Part shown: positions 28,566 through 38,647 of the stretch, one piece after another | Layout of the letters: the number at the start of each line of letters is the position of its first letter | Position numbering within the stretch: position 1 is the stretch's first letter | Source of the DNA: Buchnera aphidicola (Cinara kochiana kochiana) | GTDB taxonomy: Bacteria > Pseudomonadota > Gammaproteobacteria > Enterobacterales > Enterobacteriaceae | Assembly: GCF_900698905.1 (NCBI RefSeq) | Contig: NZ_LR217707.1 | Location: 124,001-188,000 of the forward strand | DNA: 64,000 nt | Direction: 5' to 3' | Made by a program: the position numbers and the translations under genes | Notes under the pieces: generated by a model | Seen by the model: only the letters and a program-made list of their open reading frames with translations | Database searches by the model: none | What the model was told of the DNA's origin: nothing

Positions 28566-29354
28566 ATGAAGTTTGTTTTTGGTTTGGAATACGACGGCAG
28601 TATTTATTTTGGTTGGCAAAAACAAAGGTTGAATTTAACCATACAAGGATATCTTGAGCAAGCTTTATCAAAAATAGCCGATTATAAAATAGATATAGTT
28701 TGTGCTGGTCGTACTGATAGAGGTGTACATGCAATTATGCAGATTGCTCATTTCAGTACACATGTTGTGCGTCATACTACAATATGGTTAAATGGTATGA
28801 ATGCATTATTACCGAGTGATATAACAGTATTATGGTTGCAAGAAATTTCGTCTGATTTTAACGCAAGATTTTCAGCATTATCGCGATCATATCGTTATTT
28901 AATCTTAAATCGAGAAAAACGATCTAGTTTTTTAACCAATTATTATTTTCATGTAAGACATATACTAGATATCAAAAATATGAAAATTAGTTCTAAATGG
29001 TTAATAGGTCAACACGATTTTACTTCGTTTAGAAGTAGTGGTTGTCAATCCTTTTCTCCTAGAAGGATTATACTTTCATTAAAAATATATCGTGTGTGTG
29101 ATTTTGTTGTTATTGATATTACTGCTAATTCTTTTTTATATCATATGGTAAGAAATATTGTGGGATGTTTAATATCTGTAGGATTATCAAAACATAAACC
29201 TATTTGGGTAAAACAAGTATTATGTAGTAAAAATATTAATAAAAAATATTCTACAGTACCATCGAAAGGATTATATTTTTTATCTGTTACATATCCCAAA
29301 CATTATGGTATACCTATAAAACCTCATTTATTTAAATATATAGATTTGTTTTGA
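28566..29354 (+). CDS. truA: tRNA pseudouridine synthase A
   Basis: Converts uridines 38-40 of the anticodon stem to pseudouridine. The 262-residue enzyme (E. coli 270) starts MKFVFGLEYDGSIYFGWQ and has the catalytic aspartate in CAGRTDRGVHA near residue 52, FNARFSALSRSYRY, HDFTSFRSSGC, and FLYHMVRNIVGCLISVG. It stands between the long empty region and secA. Confidence 0.97.
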   Translation: MKFVFGLEYDGSIYFGWQKQRLNLTIQGYLEQALSKIADYKIDIVCAGRTDRGVHAIMQIAHFSTHVVRHTTIWLNGMNALLPSDITVLWLQEISSDFNARFSALSRSYRYLILNREKRSSFLTNYYFHVRHILDIKNMKISSKWLIGQHDFTSFRSSGCQSFSPRRIILSLKIYRVCDFVVIDITANSFLYHMVRNIVGCLISVGLSKHKPIWVKQVLCSKNINKKYSTVPSKGLYFLSVTYPKHYGIPIKPHLFKYIDLF

Positions 29355-29589
29355 TTAATATTTTATTTTAAATATTTAATTGATTACTGAATTAGTTATT
29401 ATGTATATAGACGCATAAAATATTTTATACATATCGTTAAGTTTTTATTAGTTAATATTGTATTAATATTGAAATTATATATTTATTTCTAATTTTTAAG
29501 AATTTTGTATATTCATGTACATTTTATAAATTATTTTTTAACTGTATTGTAATTTTTACTCTGCGGTATTAGCGAATATGAGATTTAGT

Positions 29590-32181
29590 ATGTTAGGTAA
29601 AATAATTAATAAACTTTTTATGAGCCGTAATGAGCGTATTTTACAAAATTTAAATGATCTTGTAATTAAAGTTAATTTATTAGAAAAAAATCTGTTAAAA
29701 TTATCAGATAATGATTTAAAAAAAAAAACAGACGAATTTAAGTTACGATTAAAATACGGTGATACAATTGATTCACTGCTTCCTGAAGCTTTTTCTGTGA
29801 TTCGCGAAGCTAGTAAAAGAGTTTTTGGTATGCGTCATTTTGACGTACAAATTTTAGGAGGAATCATTTTACATCGACAATGTATTGCAGAAATGCGTAC
29901 TGGTGAAGGAAAAACGTTAACGGCTACATTACCTGCATATTTGAATGCCTTACTTGGTAAGGGTGTTCATATTGTGACTATGAATGATTATCTTGCAAAA
30001 AGAGATGCCAATAAAAACCGTATTTTGTTTGAATTTTTAGGTTTAAGTGTTGGCATAAATATTGCTGGTATTTCTCAGAAAGATAAAAAAATAGCATATT
30101 TATCGGATATTACATATGGCACTAATCATGAATATGGATTTGATTATTTGCGAGATAATATGGTTTTTTGTCGTACTCAAAAAGTACAAAGAAAATTATA
30201 TTTTGCTTTAATTGATGAAGTAGATTCTATTTTAATTGACGAAGCTCGAACACCGTTAGTAATTTCGGGATCTATAGAAAATAGTAACGCTTTATATAAA
30301 AGTATAAATTCTTTAGTTTATTTTTTAGTTCCAAAAAATAAAAAAAATTGTAATATAATATCTCAAGTAGGTGATTTTTACATTGATTATAAACAACGTC
30401 AAATTCATTTGACCGAAATAGGATTAATAAAAATAGAAAAATTATTAGTAAAATATAAATTTATATTGAAAAGAGAATCATTATATTTATCTAAAAATAT
30501 TTTTTTTGTTCACCATATTCTTTTAGCGTTAAAAGCGCATTATATTTTTTTTAAAAATATAGATTATATTATACAAGATAAAAAAATAATTATTGTTGAT
30601 GAACATACTGGAAGGGTTGTGTCCGGAAGAAGATGGTCGGATGGATTGCATCAAGCTATAGAGGCTAAAGAAAATGTTTGTATACAAAATGATAATCAAA
30701 CTTTAGCTTCTATAACTTTACAAAATTATTTTCGCATGTACACCAAATTATCGGGTATGACAGGTACAGCTGCAACAGAAGCTTTTGAATTTAATTCTAT
30801 TTATAATTTAGATACAGTTGTCATTCCAACTAATAAACCTATGATTCGCAAAGATATGTCTGATTTAATATATTTGTCAGAAATTGACAAAATTAATGCT
30901 GTTGTATCAGATATACAAGATTGCGTAAATCGTAAACAGCCGGTATTAGTAGGAACGGTTTCTATCGAAAAATCTGAACAAATTTCTAGACTTTTAAAAA
31001 AAATGCATATTCAGCATAATGTATTGAATGCTAAAAAACATGCTCAAGAAGCTGATATTATATCTCAAGCAGGAGAACCCTCAGCTGTTACTATTGCGAC
31101 TAATATGGCGGGTAGAGGTACAGATATTGTATTAGGAGGCATGAATCGATCTAAAGATAATGAGAAATATGATTCTAGAAAAAATACTTTATTTAAAGAA
31201 TTATGGAATAATAAGAATACATTAGTTGTTAAGGCAGGCGGTTTACATATTATTGGTACAGAAAGACATGAATCACGTAGAATTGACAATCAGTTACGTG
31301 GAAGATCCGGTCGACAAGGAGATCCTGGTTCGTCTAGATTTTATTTATCATTAGATGATTCTTTAATACGTCTTTTTGCTTCGGATAATATTATTAATTT
31401 TATAAGGACTATTGGGATACAATTAGGTCAATCAATTGAGCATCCTTGGTTAAGTATAGCTATTGAAAGGGCACAAAAAAAAATAGAAAATCAAAATTTT
31501 GATGCAAGAAAACAATTACTAGAATATGACAACATTATTAATGAACAGCGTGAAGTGGTATATAACGAACGAAATAAATTAATTAATCAGTCTAGTATTC
31601 ATGAGCATATTTTATCTATTTTAAAAGATCGTATTTATTTTTGTATTAAACGGTACATTTCAGGCGATATTGTAAATGCAGAAAGTTTTTTAGCTTTAGA
31701 AACGGAATTGAAAAATAATTTTTATTTTATAAAGTCAATAAATAAATTTTTAGAACATGATACTACCTTATATGAAAATGTTGATAAATTAATTGAATTA
31801 ATTGTTACTACAATACAATTTAGTTACAGCAAAAATACTCAATTAATTGCATATAAATATTCTAATATGATTGAAAAATCAGTATTATTACAAATAATAG
31901 ATATTTTTTGGGTAGAGCATTTAAATTCCGTAGATTTTTTACGATATAGTATTAATTTAAGAGGTTATGCGCAGCAAGATCCACAACAAGAATATAAAAG
32001 AGAATCATTTTTTATGTTCAAAACAATGCTAGAAGCAATAAAAAATAATGTAATTAAAAGTTTAATAAATATTTTTTATGTAGATTTTGAACAAAAAAAA
32101 AATGTATATATGAATTTAATTGATCAAAAAGATTATGATTCATTTCATTTATTGATTATGCAATCTATTGATATTAAATAA
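29590..32181 (+). CDS. secA: Protein translocase ATPase SecA
   Basis: Motor that drives preproteins through SecYEG. Walker A is MRTGEGKTLTATLPAYL near residue 101, Walker B IDEVDSILIDEARTPLVISG near 209, then YGTNHEYGFDYLRDNM, TIATNMAGRGTDIVLGG and the conserved RGRSGRQGDPGSSRFYLS. An ATG lies four codons upstream (29578), but ATG 29590 aligns with the E. coli start MLIKLLTKVFGSRN. At 863 residues it is shorter than E. coli (901): the C-terminal linker and the zinc-binding SEC-C motif are missing, which fits loss of the SecB chaperone. A hairpin covers the stop codon. Confidence 0.97.
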   Translation: MLGKIINKLFMSRNERILQNLNDLVIKVNLLEKNLLKLSDNDLKKKTDEFKLRLKYGDTIDSLLPEAFSVIREASKRVFGMRHFDVQILGGIILHRQCIAEMRTGEGKTLTATLPAYLNALLGKGVHIVTMNDYLAKRDANKNRILFEFLGLSVGINIAGISQKDKKIAYLSDITYGTNHEYGFDYLRDNMVFCRTQKVQRKLYFALIDEVDSILIDEARTPLVISGSIENSNALYKSINSLVYFLVPKNKKNCNIISQVGDFYIDYKQRQIHLTEIGLIKIEKLLVKYKFILKRESLYLSKNIFFVHHILLALKAHYIFFKNIDYIIQDKKIIIVDEHTGRVVSGRRWSDGLHQAIEAKENVCIQNDNQTLASITLQNYFRMYTKLSGMTGTAATEAFEFNSIYNLDTVVIPTNKPMIRKDMSDLIYLSEIDKINAVVSDIQDCVNRKQPVLVGTVSIEKSEQISRLLKKMHIQHNVLNAKKHAQEADIISQAGEPSAVTIATNMAGRGTDIVLGGMNRSKDNEKYDSRKNTLFKELWNNKNTLVVKAGGLHIIGTERHESRRIDNQLRGRSGRQGDPGSSRFYLSLDDSLIRLFASDNIINFIRTIGIQLGQSIEHPWLSIAIERAQKKIENQNFDARKQLLEYDNIINEQREVVYNERNKLINQSSIHEHILSILKDRIYFCIKRYISGDIVNAESFLALETELKNNFYFIKSINKFLEHDTTLYENVDKLIELIVTTIQFSYSKNTQLIAYKYSNMIEKSVLLQIIDIFWVEHLNSVDFLRYSINLRGYAQQDPQQEYKRESFFMFKTMLEAIKNNVIKSLINIFYVDFEQKKNVYMNLIDQKDYDSFHLLIMQSIDIK

Positions 32182-32207
32182 TTACATAAAAATTTTTAGT
32201 GTAATTA
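32179..32207 (+). terminator. Putative terminator after secA
   Basis: TAATTACA at 32179-32186, starting in the stop codon, pairs with TGTAATTA at 32200-32207. The loop, TAAAAATTTTTAG, can itself extend the stem. T-rich sequence follows. Confidence 0.45.
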
Positions 32208-32576
32208 TTATATTAAATAAATTCAAGTAAATTATTTAATTTTATTAAATATAATCAATATGACAGAATACATTTAATATAAAAATTTTTATTATCAATA
32301 GTATATTTTGGTGAATTAAAATCTATATTTTAAACATATTGTTAATGAAATAATATACTGTGCATATATATATTAATAATAATCGTATTTTAATTTTTAT
32401 TTTTATAAATATAATAGATTATTGATCATATATATCGTGACATGTACAAATATAACGTTATATATATTATATTATATTATTACTTTTAATATAACAATAT
32501 AAATATATAGAAAAATTATTAAAATTATTAAATTAGTTAATTTTTAAAATGCAGTTATTTGAAAGGTCTACAGAGT
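32182..32576. other. Non-coding stretch between secA and aceE
   Basis: About 395 A/T-rich bases with the secA terminator at the start and a candidate aceE promoter: GTGACA at 32437-32442 and TATATA at 32461-32466, 18 bases apart. No gene or remnant is seen; the repressor gene pdhR that precedes aceE in E. coli is absent. Confidence 0.55.
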
Positions 32577-35237
32577 ATGTCAAAAAATATTTTTAAAGAT
32601 ATTGATCCGATTGAAACATCTGAATGGATAGATTCTATTGATGCGGTAATCAAAAGATATGGTATAAAACGAGCTCATTTTATAATAGATGAAATTTTGA
32701 ATTCAAAGTTATTACGAAATACTTATGTATATAAAAATAATATTTCGAGCTTTATTAACACTATTCATGTTAGTGATGAACCTCAATATCCAGGAAATAT
32801 TAAATTAGAAAAAAAAATTTGTTCGGCAGTGCAATGGAATGCGATTATGATGGTTTTACGAGCTTCTAAAAAAAATTTAGATTTAGGAGGACATATTTCT
32901 TCATTTCAATCTTCTGCTATGATTTATGAAGTTTGCTTTAATCATTTTTTTCGTGCATTTAATCAGGACGATGGTGGTGATTTAGTTTATTTTCAAGGGC
33001 ATATATCTCCTGGTATTTATGCTAGAGCTTTTTTAGAAAATCGTTTGACAGAAGAACAAATGGATAATTTTAGACAAGAAACTGATGGGATAGGATTATC
33101 TTCATATCCTCATCCAAAATTAATGCCTAGTTTTTGGCAGTTTCCTACTGTATCTATGGGTTTAAGCGCTATTTCGGCAATTTATCAAGCAAAATTTTTA
33201 AAATATTTAAATAACAGAGGCTTGAAAAATACTTCTCAACAAACTGTATACGGATTTTTAGGTGACGGTGAAATGGATGAACCTGAATCAAAAGGTGCTA
33301 TTACAATAGCAGCGCGAGAAAAATTAGATAATTTAATATTTGTTGTAAATTGTAATTTACAACGATTAGATGGACCTGTAAATGGTAATGGAAAAATTAT
33401 TAATGAATTGAATGATTTTTTTTTAGGAGCTGGATGGCATGTAATTAAAGTTATTTGGGGTAGCGCATGGGATAATTTATTAGAAAAAGATATTTCAGGA
33501 CATTTAAAAAAATTAATGAATGAAACTATAGATGGTAATTATCAAACATTTAGATCAAAAGATGGTGCTTATATTCGGAAACATTTTTTTAATAAATATG
33601 CAGAAACAAGAAAATTAGTAGAAAATATGACTGATGATGATATTTGGAAATTAAATCGAGGAGGACATGATTTTAAGAAATTATATTCTGCTTTTTATTT
33701 TGCTAAATTAGTCAAAGATAAGCCGGTAGTTATATTAATTCATACAGTTAAAGGTTATGGATTAGGTAATATTGCCGAAGGCAAAAATGTTGCTCATCAA
33801 GTTAAAAATTTAGAGATAAAAGATATTCAGTATTTACAAAATCAATTAAAAATAAAATTAGATTTAGAGTCTTTACGGAAATTATCTTATATAAAATTTT
33901 CTCCTGATTCTTTAGAATTTAAGTATTTGCATCATCAAAGAAAAAAACTAAGAGGATACATACCGACACGCTTAGCAAATTTTTCTGAACAATTAATAAT
34001 TCCTGCTTTAAAGGATTTTCAATCTTTATTAGATGAACAAATCAGACCTATTTCTACAACTATAACTTTTGTACGGATTTTAAATGTATTGTTAAAAAAT
34101 GTTTACTTAAAAGATAGAATTGTACCAATTATAGCTGATGAAGCACGTACGTTTGGAATGGAAGGTTTGTTTCGTAAAATTGGTATTTATAATCATAAAG
34201 GACAACAGTATACTCCGGCAGATAAAGATCAGATTTTTTACTATAGAGAAGATTGTAAAGGTCAAATTTTACAAGAAGGTATCAATGAATTAGGAGCTGG
34301 TTCTTCATGGCTAGCGGCAGCGACATCTTATAGTACAAATAACTTTCCAATGATACCGTTTTATATTTATTATTCTATGTTTGGTTTTCAAAGAATAGGA
34401 GACTTATTATGGTCTTGTGGAGACCAACAAGCGAGAGGGTTTTTAATTGGAGCAACGTCTGGAAGAAGTACATTAAACGGAGAAGGTTTACAGCATGCTG
34501 ATGGACATAGTCATGTTTTATCGGCAACTATACCAAATTGTATTTCTTATGATCCAACATATAGTTATGAACTAGCGGTAATTATACAATCTGGTTTACA
34601 ACGTATGTATGGGAAAAAACAAGAAAATGTATTTTTTTATATAACAACTGTAAACGAAAATTATAAAATGCCAAATATGTCTGATAATATGATAGAAGGT
34701 ATTTGTAAGGGAATATATAAATTGAATACATGTTATGGTAGTCAAGGACATGTTCAGTTGCTAGGATCAGGTTCTATTTTGTGTTGTGTAAGAAAAGCGG
34801 CTAAATTTTTGTTATCTGAATATCAAATTGGTTCTGATATTTATAGTGTCACGTCTTTTACAGAATTAGCTCGTGATGGTCAAGATTGTATACGATGGAA
34901 TATGTTAAATCCATTAAAGAAAAAGAAACGATCATATATTAGTTCTATCTTGAATGATTCACCTGTTGTAGCAGCGACTGATTATATGAAAATTTTTGCA
35001 GAACAGATTCGAGCATATATACCGTCTAATATATTTCGTGTTTTAGGATCAGATGGTTATGGACGATCAGATAGTCGTGAAAAATTACGTAATTTTTTTG
35101 AAATAAATACGTCGTATATTGTGAGTGCAGCGTTAGATGTATTAATTGAACAAGGAAAAATAGACGCAAGTATACTTGCTGATGCTTTAAAAAAATTAAA
35201 TATTATTTCCAATAAACCGAATCCGCGTTTAGCATAA
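32577..35237 (+). CDS. aceE: Pyruvate dehydrogenase E1 component
   Basis: Thiamine-diphosphate enzyme that decarboxylates pyruvate and acetylates the lipoyl group of AceF. The 886 residues equal the homodimeric gammaproteobacterial form (887). It begins MSKNIFKDIDPIETSEW, has the TPP motif GDGEMDEPESKGAI and CNLQRLDG near residue 230-265, DEARTFGMEGLF, and the C-terminus NKPNPRLA. ATG at 32577 is chosen over an upstream in-frame TTG at 32559 because it matches the E. coli start and has AGAG and AAAGG elements ahead. It is the first gene of aceE-aceF-lpd. Confidence 0.98.
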   Translation: MSKNIFKDIDPIETSEWIDSIDAVIKRYGIKRAHFIIDEILNSKLLRNTYVYKNNISSFINTIHVSDEPQYPGNIKLEKKICSAVQWNAIMMVLRASKKNLDLGGHISSFQSSAMIYEVCFNHFFRAFNQDDGGDLVYFQGHISPGIYARAFLENRLTEEQMDNFRQETDGIGLSSYPHPKLMPSFWQFPTVSMGLSAISAIYQAKFLKYLNNRGLKNTSQQTVYGFLGDGEMDEPESKGAITIAAREKLDNLIFVVNCNLQRLDGPVNGNGKIINELNDFFLGAGWHVIKVIWGSAWDNLLEKDISGHLKKLMNETIDGNYQTFRSKDGAYIRKHFFNKYAETRKLVENMTDDDIWKLNRGGHDFKKLYSAFYFAKLVKDKPVVILIHTVKGYGLGNIAEGKNVAHQVKNLEIKDIQYLQNQLKIKLDLESLRKLSYIKFSPDSLEFKYLHHQRKKLRGYIPTRLANFSEQLIIPALKDFQSLLDEQIRPISTTITFVRILNVLLKNVYLKDRIVPIIADEARTFGMEGLFRKIGIYNHKGQQYTPADKDQIFYYREDCKGQILQEGINELGAGSSWLAAATSYSTNNFPMIPFYIYYSMFGFQRIGDLLWSCGDQQARGFLIGATSGRSTLNGEGLQHADGHSHVLSATIPNCISYDPTYSYELAVIIQSGLQRMYGKKQENVFFYITTVNENYKMPNMSDNMIEGICKGIYKLNTCYGSQGHVQLLGSGSILCCVRKAAKFLLSEYQIGSDIYSVTSFTELARDGQDCIRWNMLNPLKKKKRSYISSILNDSPVVAATDYMKIFAEQIRAYIPSNIFRVLGSDGYGRSDSREKLRNFFEINTSYIVSAALDVLIEQGKIDASILADALKKLNIISNKPNPRLA

Positions 35238-35248
35238 GAGGTGATATA

Positions 35249-36496
35249 GTGAAAGTAGAAGTTTGTATGCCAGATGTTGGGGTAAAAAGTGTAGAGATAA
35301 TTGAAATTTTAGTAAAAATAGGAGATAAAGTAAAAAAAGAAGATAGCTTGATTTCAGTAGAAAGTCATAAATCTGTATTAGAAATACCTGCTCCGGTTTC
35401 TGGAATTATTAAAAAAATTTGTGTTAAAGTAGGGGATAAATTATCGGTTAATAAATTAATTATGATTTTAAAAAATATTGATAAAAATAAAGATTTCAAT
35501 AAAAATAATATAAATAATAATTATGTCAGTAATTTAGATCAATTAAATTTACAGAATCCGTTAGATTGTAAAAATAATGATATTGGTATTATTAATGATA
35601 TTTATGCATCTCCTAAAGTGCGACGTATTGCTAGATTATTAAATATAAATTTGTTAAATGTAATAGGGAGCGGTTCTAAAGGTCGAATTACTTGTGAGGA
35701 TGTAAAAAAATACAGTACACAAGTATCTAATAATTTAAACTTATATGATACACAATGTAGTGATTTAAAAAATGATGATATCAATCATATTAATGATGAT
35801 CAAGAATTTCAATTATTAACAAATATTCAACGTATTTCTGGTACTCGTTTATTGAACAATTGGAAAAGTATTCCTCATGTTACTCAATTTGATGAAACAG
35901 ATATTACTGATTTAGAAGATTTTAGAAAGTTATATAATTCTCGTAACTTAAATAATAAAAATTTTCGAAAAATTTCGTTACTATCATTTTTAGTTAAATC
36001 GGTTGTACATACTTTATTAAAATATCCTCGATTTAATAGTATTTTACACGCTAGTAAAAATGGTATTATTGTAAAAAAAAATATTAATATTGGTATTGCT
36101 GTAGATACTAAAGAAGGTTTATTAGTACCTGTTCTAAAAAACCTAAAATATAAAAATATTGGTGAAATTTCATATGAAATTTGTCATATAGTTCAGAAAG
36201 CAAAAAATAATCAATTAAATATTTCTGATATGAGTAATGGAACTTTTACTATTTCTAGTTTAGGTGGAATTGGTGGAACTGGTTTTACACCTATTATTAA
36301 TGCTCCTGAAGCTTGTATTTTAGGTGTGTCAAAAGCTACAATAAAACCTATTTGGAATCAAAAAAAATTTTATCCTCGTTTAATTCTTCCGTTTTCTTTA
36401 TCATATGATCATCGTATCATTGATGGTGCTGACGGAGTACGTTTTACTAATTTTTTAAGTCAGTTATTATCTGATGTTAGAACTTTATTGGTGTAA
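35249..36496 (+). CDS. aceF: Dihydrolipoyl acetyltransferase (PDH E2), single lipoyl domain
   Basis: Core of the pyruvate dehydrogenase complex. The start is GTG at 35249, eleven bases after aceE with AGAGGTGA ahead. Domains in order: one lipoyl domain (residues 1-75, lipoylated lysine in SVESHKSVLEIP), an Asn/Lys-rich linker to about 115, a peripheral subunit-binding domain (ASPKVRRIARLLNI to KGRITCEDVKKY), and the catalytic domain ending SYDHRIIDGADGVRF with the active-site histidine. Only one lipoyl domain remains of the three in E. coli, so the protein is 415 rather than about 630 residues long. Confidence 0.97.
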   Translation: MKVEVCMPDVGVKSVEIIEILVKIGDKVKKEDSLISVESHKSVLEIPAPVSGIIKKICVKVGDKLSVNKLIMILKNIDKNKDFNKNNINNNYVSNLDQLNLQNPLDCKNNDIGIINDIYASPKVRRIARLLNINLLNVIGSGSKGRITCEDVKKYSTQVSNNLNLYDTQCSDLKNDDINHINDDQEFQLLTNIQRISGTRLLNNWKSIPHVTQFDETDITDLEDFRKLYNSRNLNNKNFRKISLLSFLVKSVVHTLLKYPRFNSILHASKNGIIVKKNINIGIAVDTKEGLLVPVLKNLKYKNIGEISYEICHIVQKAKNNQLNISDMSNGTFTISSLGGIGGTGFTPIINAPEACILGVSKATIKPIWNQKKFYPRLILPFSLSYDHRIIDGADGVRFTNFLSQLLSDVRTLLV

Positions 36497-36583
36497 TTTT
36501 TTTAAATAATATTTTATATTATTAATCAGATGGTTTTAATTAAGATATATAAAATTTATTTTTATTAATAAAAAGAGTGTTAT

Positions 36584-38005
36584 ATGAAAAAACATATTAA
36601 TGTTAATGTAGTTGTTATTGGCGGTGGTCCGGCAGGATATTCTGCAGCTTTTAGATGTTCTGATTTAGGATTATCTGTTTTAATTATAGAAAAATATGGT
36701 GTTTTAGGCGGTACTTGCTTGAATGTTGGTTGTATCCCATCAAAATCATTGTTATATTTAACGAATTTAATTAAAGAAATAAAAGAATTTTCTAAATATA
36801 ATATTAATCTCGGTAATTCTAATGAATTAGATATTTCTCAAATTATGTGTTGGAAGAATAATATTATTAATAAGCTAAATCGTGGTTTAAGCGATATGGC
36901 TAAACATAGAAAAGTAAATATATTGCAAGGAACAGCCAATTTTTTAACTAAAAATTTAATAGAAGTCATACATAAAGATATTGTTTATAATGTACAATTT
37001 GATAATGCTGTTATTGCAACTGGATCTGCTCCAATATTATTGCCGAATATATTGTATAATAATGATAGTCGTATCTGGAGTTCTACTGATGCTTTAAATT
37101 GTACTGTAATTCCAAAAAATTTATTAATTATTGGTGCTGGTGTTATTGGTTTAGAAATGGCAACTATATATAATTCTTTAGGTTCTCAAGTAGATATAAT
37201 CGATAGTTCTACTAGATTTTTTCCATCAATTGATAAAGATATTAGTGATATGTTTGTTCAATATACCAAAAATGATTTTAATATATATTTAAATACATCA
37301 GTAGTTAATTTAATAGCTAATTCTAGCGGAATAATTTTAAAAACAAAAAAAGATAGTGATATATTACAAAATAAATTATATAACAATGTATTAATTTCTA
37401 TTGGTAGAAACGCTAATACAAATAATTTAAATTTATCTTCTATTGGGATTAAATTAAATTCTTTGGGATTTATTAAAGTTAATAGTCAAATGCGTACTAA
37501 CGTATCAAATATTTTTGCTGTTGGTGATGTAGTAGGAGCGCCAATGGTAGCCCATAAAGGAATACATGAAGCACATATAGCAGCTGAAGTTATTTCTGGT
37601 AAAAACCATTTTTTTGAACCTAAGGTAATTCCGTGTATTGCGTATTGTGATCCAGAAATTGCGTGGACGGGTATTACGGAAGAAAATGCTAAATTAAAAG
37701 GGATTAATTGTCGATCAGTAATTATGCCATGGAAGTTTTCTGGTAAAGCAATAAGTTCTAATTGTTCAGAGAATGGTGTTACTAAATTAATTGTTGATAC
37801 TGATAGCCATAGAGTTATCGGGGGTATTATTGTTGGTAGACATGCAGGAGAACTGTTATCAGAAATTAATTTAGCTATTGAAATGGGATGTGATATAGAA
37901 GATATAGCGTTAACTATTCATTCTCACCCTTCTTTGTCTGAATCAATCAATATATCAGCTCAATTATTTAATGGTACTGCTACGGATATTATTAATAAAA
38001 TATAA
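36584..38005 (+). CDS. lpd: Dihydrolipoamide dehydrogenase (PDH E3)
   Basis: FAD enzyme that reoxidises dihydrolipoamide and makes NADH. The 473 residues (E. coli 474) have the FAD loop VIGGGPAGYSAAFR, the redox disulfide GGTCLNVGCIPSKSLL, an NAD-binding IIGAGVIGLEMA near residue 180, NIFAVGDVVGAPMVAHK, and the catalytic His-Glu in HSHPSLSESI. It closes the aceE-aceF-lpd operon 87 bases after aceF and is followed by a G/C-rich hairpin. Confidence 0.98.
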   Translation: MKKHINVNVVVIGGGPAGYSAAFRCSDLGLSVLIIEKYGVLGGTCLNVGCIPSKSLLYLTNLIKEIKEFSKYNINLGNSNELDISQIMCWKNNIINKLNRGLSDMAKHRKVNILQGTANFLTKNLIEVIHKDIVYNVQFDNAVIATGSAPILLPNILYNNDSRIWSSTDALNCTVIPKNLLIIGAGVIGLEMATIYNSLGSQVDIIDSSTRFFPSIDKDISDMFVQYTKNDFNIYLNTSVVNLIANSSGIILKTKKDSDILQNKLYNNVLISIGRNANTNNLNLSSIGIKLNSLGFIKVNSQMRTNVSNIFAVGDVVGAPMVAHKGIHEAHIAAEVISGKNHFFEPKVIPCIAYCDPEIAWTGITEENAKLKGINCRSVIMPWKFSGKAISSNCSENGVTKLIVDTDSHRVIGGIIVGRHAGELLSEINLAIEMGCDIEDIALTIHSHPSLSESINISAQLFNGTATDIINKI

Positions 38006-38086
38006 TTTTATATTATATTAATATTTTTAATATTAATAAATATTAATTTTTAAATTATTAACTACATTAAATGTAAGTTTTTTTGC

Positions 38087-38108
38087 AGAGCAGGGTGTTT
38101 CCTGCTCT
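38087..38108 (+). terminator. Terminator of the aceEF-lpd operon
   Basis: AGAGCAGG (38087-38094) and CCTGCTCT (38101-38108) form a perfect eight-base stem around GTGTTT, followed by AAATAAAGTTTTTATAA. It is one of the few G/C-rich stems in intergenic DNA here. A weaker repeat, TACTAC-TAA-GTAGTA at 38129-38143, may serve erpA on the other strand. Confidence 0.75.
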
Positions 38109-38210
38109 AAATAAAGTTTTTATAATATTACTACTAAGTAGTACATATGAGATAATATTTTCTTGTCATATATATTTATATAAATTATATGATACTATCA
38201 TTTTGGTATT

Positions 38211-38549
38211 TTATACACTAAATGATAATCCGCAGCCACATGTTGTTTGAGCATTTGGATTAATTACTATAAACTTAGAACCTTCTAAATTTTCTTGATA
38301 ATCTATTTTTCCTCCTATTAAATATTGGGAACTAATAGGATCAATAATAATTTCAATACCAGATTGTTGAATATAAATATCGTCTTTATTAATAGATTTT
38401 TCTAATTTAAAACCGTATTGGAAACCTCCGCAACCGCCTCCTGTTATATATATACGTAATTTTAGTTGTATTTTTTTTTTAATTACGAGTTGTTTGATTT
38501 TATCAATTGCTTTAATAGTAATATTAAATGGAAATACTGATATATTCAT
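38211..38549 (-). CDS. erpA: A-type iron-sulfur carrier ErpA
   Basis: Delivers [Fe-S] clusters to apoproteins, in E. coli including the isoprenoid enzymes and respiratory complexes. The 112-residue protein (E. coli 114) has the three cluster cysteines in [13 protein letters not shown] and TTCGCGLSF, and [16 protein letters not shown] between them. It is distinguished from IscA by overall similarity to ErpA ([12 protein letters not shown]. coli NPNAKSTCGCG). It converges on lpd. Confidence 0.95.
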   Translation of the reverse strand: MNISVFPFNITIKAIDKIKQLVIKKKIQLKLRIYITGGGCGGFQYGFKLEKSINKDDIYIQQSGIEIIIDPISSQYLIGGKIDYQENLEGSKFIVINPNAQTTCGCGLSFSV

Positions 38550-38647
38550 ATAAACTCTGTTGGTAAAAAGTTATAAAAAATTTTTTTTTAAAATCATAGA
38601 TAAAATATATAAATTATTAGTTATAAATATTTTTTATAAAATATAAT

